Positions 59,963 to 64,000 of a stretch of 64,000 nucleotides of DNA are shown one piece after another. This DNA comes from Myxococcus stipitatus (lineage in GTDB: Bacteria; Myxococcota; Myxococcia; Myxococcales; Myxococcaceae). The notes below the pieces were generated by a model. The model saw only the letters and a list, made by a program, of their open reading frames with translations. It had not been told where the DNA came from and made no database searches. How positions within the stretch are numbered: position 1 is the stretch's first letter; each line of letters begins with the position of its first letter. The translations under genes and the position numbers were made by a program. The stretch lies in NCBI RefSeq assembly GCF_038561935.1, contig NZ_CP102770.1, forward strand, positions 9,672,001-9,736,000, written 5' to 3'.

Positions 59963-60970
59963 CTACGCGTTCACCATGCGCGACAGCTTGTGCCAGTCGA
60001 CCAGCTGCACGCTCTCCCCCGCCAGGTCGAACTCCACCGAGCGCCGCAGGCCAATCACGTCGCCGCCCATCTGGAAGGGCACGTCGCGGTCGAAGTCCAT
60101 GCGCAGGCGCTGGACGAACCAGTCGTGCATGTGCGGCATGGGGTGCGCACCGCGCCACAGGCGGAACATGTTGCGCGTGGCCTCCAGCACGCTGGCGCCA
60201 TAGACGCGCACGGACAGCCGGCCAGGCACGGCCTCCGCGAAGGGGAAGGCCTTGAAGCCAAAGCCCCACTCGGGCGTGGTGGCCGCGCCCGCGACTCCCG
60301 CGGGGCCCTCATACAACAGCGCGCCCTTCTGCCCTCCTGGCACGGGAATCACGTTGCCCCGCGCGTCCACCGTGAGCGCGTCGTCGCCCATGTTGTAGAC
60401 GGACACCCGGGGGTTGCCGGAGCCGAACATGTGCCGAGGCACCGTCCGCGTGAACATCGCGGACAGGTACCCGCGGAGCCCCGCCTGCTGGCTGCGCAGC
60501 GGACCCGAGGCGGCGAGCTGGTCCTTGAAGTCTTGAATCATCTCCGCGTCCCAGCCCGTGCCCGCGAACGGCGCGACCTTGCCGTCCACGCGCACCAGGG
60601 AGAATGGACGCAGCGGAGGCAGGCGCTCGCCCACCGCGGCGATCTGCTTGAGCGCCACCGCGGGACGGGGGGCACCGGTGACTCGGGCCCACGCGTTGCC
60701 CGTGCCCATGGGCAGCACGCCGATGGCCGGCAGGGCCACGCCCGCCGCACGCAGCTCGTTGAGCAGCCCCGTAATCGTGCCGTCGCCCCCTCCCGCCAGC
60801 AGGAGCGACGGGGGGTTGGGCCGCAGCTGGTCGGAAATCCAGTGACGGGCCTCCTCCAGCGAGCGGGTGAGCGCGACGCGGGCTCGGGGAAGGAAGCGCT
60901 GCACCAGCCCCCCGACTCCCTCGGAGCCGCGGCGTGCGCGCAAATTGACGAGAACCGCGATGTCGGTCAT
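59963..60970 (-). CDS. Diacylglycerol kinase-family lipid kinase
   Basis: 335 residues from ATG 60970 ([18 protein letters not shown]). The DAGK catalytic domain shows GGGDGT (60-65) in [18 protein letters not shown] and [18 protein letters not shown]. The C-terminal domain is the beta-rich half of the YegS/DgkB family ([34 protein letters not shown]). Substrate may be diacylglycerol, sphingosine or a related lipid. It begins upstream of nrtR on the same strand. Confidence 0.88.
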   Translation of the reverse strand: MTDIAVLVNLRARRGSEGVGGLVQRFLPRARVALTRSLEEARHWISDQLRPNPPSLLLAGGGDGTITGLLNELRAAGVALPAIGVLPMGTGNAWARVTGAPRPAVALKQIAAVGERLPPLRPFSLVRVDGKVAPFAGTGWDAEMIQDFKDQLAASGPLRSQQAGLRGYLSAMFTRTVPRHMFGSGNPRVSVYNMGDDALTVDARGNVIPVPGGQKGALLYEGPAGVAGAATTPEWGFGFKAFPFAEAVPGRLSVRVYGASVLEATRNMFRLWRGAHPMPHMHDWFVQRLRMDFDRDVPFQMGGDVIGLRRSVEFDLAGESVQLVDWHKLSRMVNA

Positions 60971-61053
60971 GGCGGGCGGACTTTCCTCGGGCCGTGTCAT
61001 AGCCCGGTCACGGCCCGCGTTGGCGGCACCGGGACGACAATGGGAACTTCACA

Positions 61054-61983
61054 CTACGAGTGCGTGAACAACCCGCTCGGAGAGGCGCTCCGAGCTCGCT
61101 TGCCCCCCAAGAAGGCGGCCGTGGCCAGCACCCCTCCCGCCACGAGCAGCCGGCGCAGGGACCTCTTCCGCCGGGAGGAGACATCCCCATACAGGGCGGC
61201 GGTCGGGGCCTGGCGTTCCCTATTGGCGTGTCGAGTCCCGGCGAGGCGGGCCAGGCGTCCCCAGGGCCGGACAGGGGGTCCCACCTGGACCTCGGCCTGG
61301 GGTTCGCGGAGGACGCGGAGGATGGCGCGTGCCACCCGCTCCGGCGCGTGGACCGGCTCCTCCGGGCCCAGGCGCCAGTCGGTGTAGTTGGCGGTGTGGT
61401 GCCAGAGGGGGGCATCGATGGCGGCGGGCAGCACGGTGCAGACATGGATGCCCGTGCCGAGGAGCTCCTGGCGGACGGAGGCAGTGAAGCCTCGCACCGC
61501 ATGCCTCGAGGCGGCGTAGGCGCTGACGAAGGGCGCCGGAACCCCGGACTGGGACGACGAGACATTGACGAGGGTGCCGTACCCCTGATGCCGGAACCAG
61601 GCCACGGCGGCACGGGTACCCTGGACCGTCCCCAGGAAGTGGGTCTCCAGGAGCTGGCGGAAGGCGTCGTCCGGCGTCTCCTCCAGGCTGCCCGTGAGGT
61701 AGTCCCCCGCGTTGTTGATCCACGCATCGAAGTGGCCAAAGGCTCGCACGGCCTCCCAGGCCAGCATTTGCGCGGCGTCGGCGCCATCTCCCTCCAGGTG
61801 GACGGGGAGGGCCCGCACCCCCAGCGCTTCACACCCACGGACCAGGTCTCCCAGCGGGGCCGCTCGCCGGGAAGCGAGCACCAGCTGGACGCCCTTTCTC
61901 GCCAGGGCCCGCGCGGTGGCGCGGCCCGTGTCATTGGACGCTCCGGTGATGACGACGACGCGGTTCTTCCATCCACGACTCAT
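61054..61983 (-). CDS. Divergent short-chain dehydrogenase/reductase
   Basis: 309 residues. Rossmann SDR with INNAG (89-93) and NVSSSQSG (S142-S144). The cofactor loop reads TGASNDTG (13-20) where TGASSGIG is usual, so the middle glycine is Asp. The active-site tetrad reads YAASR (Y156-R160): the catalytic Lys of YxxxK is Arg. The C-terminus extends about 60 residues with a Lys/Arg-rich stretch and a hydrophobic segment (RRLLVAGGVLATAAFLGG), possibly a membrane tail. A functional enzyme is uncertain. Confidence 0.8.
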   Translation of the reverse strand: MSRGWKNRVVVITGASNDTGRATARALARKGVQLVLASRRAAPLGDLVRGCEALGVRALPVHLEGDGADAAQMLAWEAVRAFGHFDAWINNAGDYLTGSLEETPDDAFRQLLETHFLGTVQGTRAAVAWFRHQGYGTLVNVSSSQSGVPAPFVSAYAASRHAVRGFTASVRQELLGTGIHVCTVLPAAIDAPLWHHTANYTDWRLGPEEPVHAPERVARAILRVLREPQAEVQVGPPVRPWGRLARLAGTRHANRERQAPTAALYGDVSSRRKRSLRRLLVAGGVLATAAFLGGKRARSASPSGLFTHS

Positions 61984-62268
61984 GTCCGCGGCCCTCCCCC
62001 CTGGGTGAGACGGTGCCTGGTGCCAGTGGCCTCAGGGCGAAGATGGGGATTCCGGCCGGGAGCGCTTTGGAGCCAGGGGGGCTCCCCCGGAGGGCGAGCG
62101 GCGCGGCGGTTCCAGCGCTCGGACGGGTGTCCACCCTCGGGATGGCGCGAGAGGGTTTGAAGGAAGACGGAGGGGGCTGGTATGTGAATGCGGCTGGTGG
62201 GCGGGCGACGGAACGCGGCCTGCATTGGGCGCCACGCGAATCCCTTCCAAGCCCACGAGAGGCGCGGC

Positions 62269-63786
62269 ATGCGAGCCATCCTGTTCATCCTGAGCTGCAT
62301 CCTCCCCCTGACGGCCTTCGCGGCCCCCCGCCGCATGGTCGTCGCCAGCGGTGACTGCAAGGACGCGGAGCTGGGCAGCCAGGCCAATGCCTTCCTGGGT
62401 GCCCTCGTGTCCCGCCCGGAGCAGGACATCTTGAGCGCCACGGGGTTCAGCGAGCGGCTCTTCCCCCAGCCCCACCGGAGCTACGAGGACCTCCAGCGGC
62501 AGCTCGACGCCGCCCAGGACCACTTCTACGAGAGCCGCTACGGCAAGGCCGCCCAGGCCCTCGACGAGGCGCTCCAGCAAATCGTCCGGCTCCCCGTGGG
62601 CGAGGCGCGCTGGAAGCTCTTCGAGAAGGCGCAGCTCCTCCACGGGCTGAACTACCGCGCCATGGGCCGCGTCAAGGAGAGCGACGCCGCGTTCCGGAAC
62701 GTGCTGCGGCTCGACCCCACCCACAAGCTCGACCCGGACTTCTTCGCGCCCTCGGTGCGCCAGGCCTTCGACAAGCTTCGCAAGGAGCAGAACACCGCGC
62801 GCAAGGTGAAGCTCTCGGTGCGCACCATCGTCCCGGACGCGGAGGTCTACCTCGACGGGAAGAAGGTGGGTCAGACGCCGCTGACCCTCGACGTGCCCGC
62901 GGGCACCTATGACCTGACCCTGGTGAAGGACGGCGCGGTCAGCTTCCCCCGGCAGCATCAGGTGCAAGGCGTGGACACCCCGCTGCTCGTGGACCTGGCC
63001 TATGAGGGCTCCGTTACCGCCACGCCGTTCCCCTGTCTGGCCGCGCCGGACCGCAGCGATGAGAAGGTGTTGAGCCACGCCGTCCGGCTGGGCGGAACGG
63101 TGGGCGTCGAGGAGGTCATCGTCGTGCGCCTGGAGCGCCCCAGCAGCGGGCCCAAGTGGTTCGCGGCCACGGTGCTCAACGTCGAGGGGGGCCAGAAGCT
63201 GCGCGAGGGAGGCTTCAAGACCCAGGGGATGGATGCCCCGGCCGAGGCTCTCTCCGCCCTGGTGGACTTCGTCACCACGGGCCGCTCCCACTCCAACCTC
63301 CTGGTGATGAACGCCAACGGCCGTCCGCCCTGGGAGCAGCCCGCGAAGGGCGGCAAGTCCGCCGTTCCGGGGGGCGCCGCGGACCTGGACGCGTCGGCCC
63401 CCCACACGGAAGGCGTCGCGGGCTCCGCGTCCTCCTCCACGCCGGGACTGCGCGTCGCCTCGTATGTCCTCATGGGCGCGGGTGTCGCCGCGCTGGGGGG
63501 CGCGGGTGCGGTGCGCTTGCTGGCGCAGAAGGACGTGAATGACCTGGAGAAGCGGATGCAGAACGGACGCATCCTCTCCACGGACCAGGACTCGCTGCGG
63601 CTGCGCGACTCGCTGATTCAGAAGAACAACCTCCTCACCGGCCTGCTCGTGGGCGGTGGCGCCGCCGCGGTGACAGGGGCGGTGCTGTTCTTCGTGTCCC
63701 CGTCCCAGGCCGCGCCGCCGCCGGTGTCGGTGGGTGTCGCGGCGGATGGCGAGGCCGTCTCCGCCGGTCTGTCCGGTTCCTTCTAG
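62269..63786 (+). CDS. TPR and PEGA domain exported protein
   Basis: 505 residues from ATG 62269 with signal peptide (MRAILFILSCILPLTAFAAP). The N-terminal helical part (about 75-175; DHFYESRYGKAAQALDEALQ, NYRAMGRVKESDAAFRNVLR) is TPR-like. A PEGA domain follows (PDAEVYLDGKKVGQTPLTLD, VPAGTYDLTLVKDG). The end holds two hydrophobic spans (VLMGAGVAALGGAGAVRLLA, LLVGGGAAAVTGAVLFFVSP). This myxobacterial layout is common in envelope proteins; function unknown. Confidence 0.8.
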   Translation: MRAILFILSCILPLTAFAAPRRMVVASGDCKDAELGSQANAFLGALVSRPEQDILSATGFSERLFPQPHRSYEDLQRQLDAAQDHFYESRYGKAAQALDEALQQIVRLPVGEARWKLFEKAQLLHGLNYRAMGRVKESDAAFRNVLRLDPTHKLDPDFFAPSVRQAFDKLRKEQNTARKVKLSVRTIVPDAEVYLDGKKVGQTPLTLDVPAGTYDLTLVKDGAVSFPRQHQVQGVDTPLLVDLAYEGSVTATPFPCLAAPDRSDEKVLSHAVRLGGTVGVEEVIVVRLERPSSGPKWFAATVLNVEGGQKLREGGFKTQGMDAPAEALSALVDFVTTGRSHSNLLVMNANGRPPWEQPAKGGKSAVPGGAADLDASAPHTEGVAGSASSSTPGLRVASYVLMGAGVAALGGAGAVRLLAQKDVNDLEKRMQNGRILSTDQDSLRLRDSLIQKNNLLTGLLVGGGAAAVTGAVLFFVSPSQAAPPPVSVGVAADGEAVSAGLSGSF

Positions 63787-63853
63787 CCTTCCTGTCTTCG
63801 GGGCTGGCCGCTCGCTCACGCCACCCCCACGGACCCGGCATAGAGTGCCGCGC

Positions 63854-64000
63854 ATGACGCGAGCCCTTCTTGCCTTGCTCCTGGCCACGAGCGCCTCCGC
63901 CGCGGCCCCTCGCACCCTTCGGGTGGACTACTTCCACACCGGCAACGCCACCGAGGAGCGCTTCAGCCTCGACCGCGTGGTGGTGGAGCCGCTGCCCTGG
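63854..64000 (+). CDS. Start of a peptidase M64-type (IgA peptidase-like) protein, 3' end outside window
   Basis: 49 residues visible from ATG 63854. A signal peptide (TRALLALLLATSASAAAP) is followed by RTLRVDYFHTGNATEERFSL and DRVVVEPLPW, which open the N-terminal domain of myxobacterial M64 secreted metallopeptidases. The catalytic HExxH would lie beyond the window. Short visible length limits confidence. Confidence 0.7.
   Translation, partial: MTRALLALLLATSASAAAPRTLRVDYFHTGNATEERFSLDRVVVEPLPW

Noticed and set aside
1-64000. tRNA, rRNA, CRISPR, IS elements, prophage
   Set aside because: No cloverleaf, rRNA segment, spaced direct repeats, transposase or phage structural gene could be recognised in either strand.

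Overview
The window is a 64 kb piece of a very GC-rich genome (about 70 percent G+C by eye). Coding strands show extreme third-position G/C, GTG starts and ATGA stop/start overlaps are common, and there are many lipoproteins and large secreted proteins. These traits, a SitA-type lipoprotein toxin, an orphan type III inner-rod-like gene, a cysteine-rich CGDGVC protein family and an M64-type peptidase start all point to a myxobacterium of the Myxococcaceae (Myxococcus, Pyxidicoccus or Corallococcus). No rRNA, tRNA, CRISPR array or insertion sequence was seen.

Layout. 1-3.7 kb: end of a lipid A-type acyltransferase, alanine racemase, a sigma-like regulator and a calcineurin-type phosphoesterase. 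3.8-8.9 kb: a conflict region with a SitA5-like lipoprotein toxin carrying an AHH nuclease tip, its Imm11-like immunity gene, several lipoproteins and a second candidate toxin/lipoprotein-immunity pair. 9-11.4 kb: an arrestin-like/HEAT protein and a paraoxonase-like protein. 11.4-16.3 kb: a tandem duplication of a two-gene cassette (cysteine-rich anchored protein plus exported ankyrin protein), each copy preceded by an identical 31-bp element. 16.3-21.9 kb: Fe-superoxide dismutase, a three-domain universal stress protein, D-lactate dehydrogenase, thioredoxin 2, nicotinate phosphoribosyltransferase and DoxX. 22-32 kb: a LysR regulator, a kelch protein, a TRIC channel, an amidohydrolase that has lost its catalytic barrel, lipoproteins, a beta-lactamase-fold/TPR protein and an SGNH hydrolase divergent from an OhrR-type regulator. 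32.6-37 kb: an orphan type III inner-rod-like protein, two tandem saccharopine-dehydrogenase-like reductases divergent from a TetR regulator across a double palindrome, and a LysR regulator. 37-40.6 kb: a visibly more A/T-rich accessory island with three paralogous cupin-like genes, a macro-domain protein, a collagen-like lipoprotein and small or broken genes. 40.8-51.1 kb: pirin, LysR, a lipoprotein, an orphan histidine kinase, a tightly overlapping four-gene operon ending in a glycosyltransferase, and two convergent GT4 glycosyltransferases. 51.2-64 kb: a 916-residue lipoprotein with a CxxCH motif, then a PP2C-kinase-nicotinamidase-vWA operon next to an NrtR regulator, followed by a lipid-kinase-like protein, a divergent SDR, a TPR/PEGA protein and the start of an M64-type peptidase.

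Most interesting system. At 54.4-59.9 kb a YegI/YegK/YegL-type (Ter-associated) signalling triad (PP2C phosphatase, zinc-ribbon kinase, vWA protein) shares one operon with a nicotinamidase-like enzyme. Its promoter carries a perfect inverted repeat, ACATAGTGT-N7-ACACTATGT. A weaker copy with the same 7-bp spacer lies in front of the adjacent nrtR gene. This suggests a phosphorylation switch placed under NAD-metabolite control by NrtR. Runners-up are the two toxin/immunity pairs, the duplicated cysteine-rich/ankyrin cassette and the cupin/macro island.
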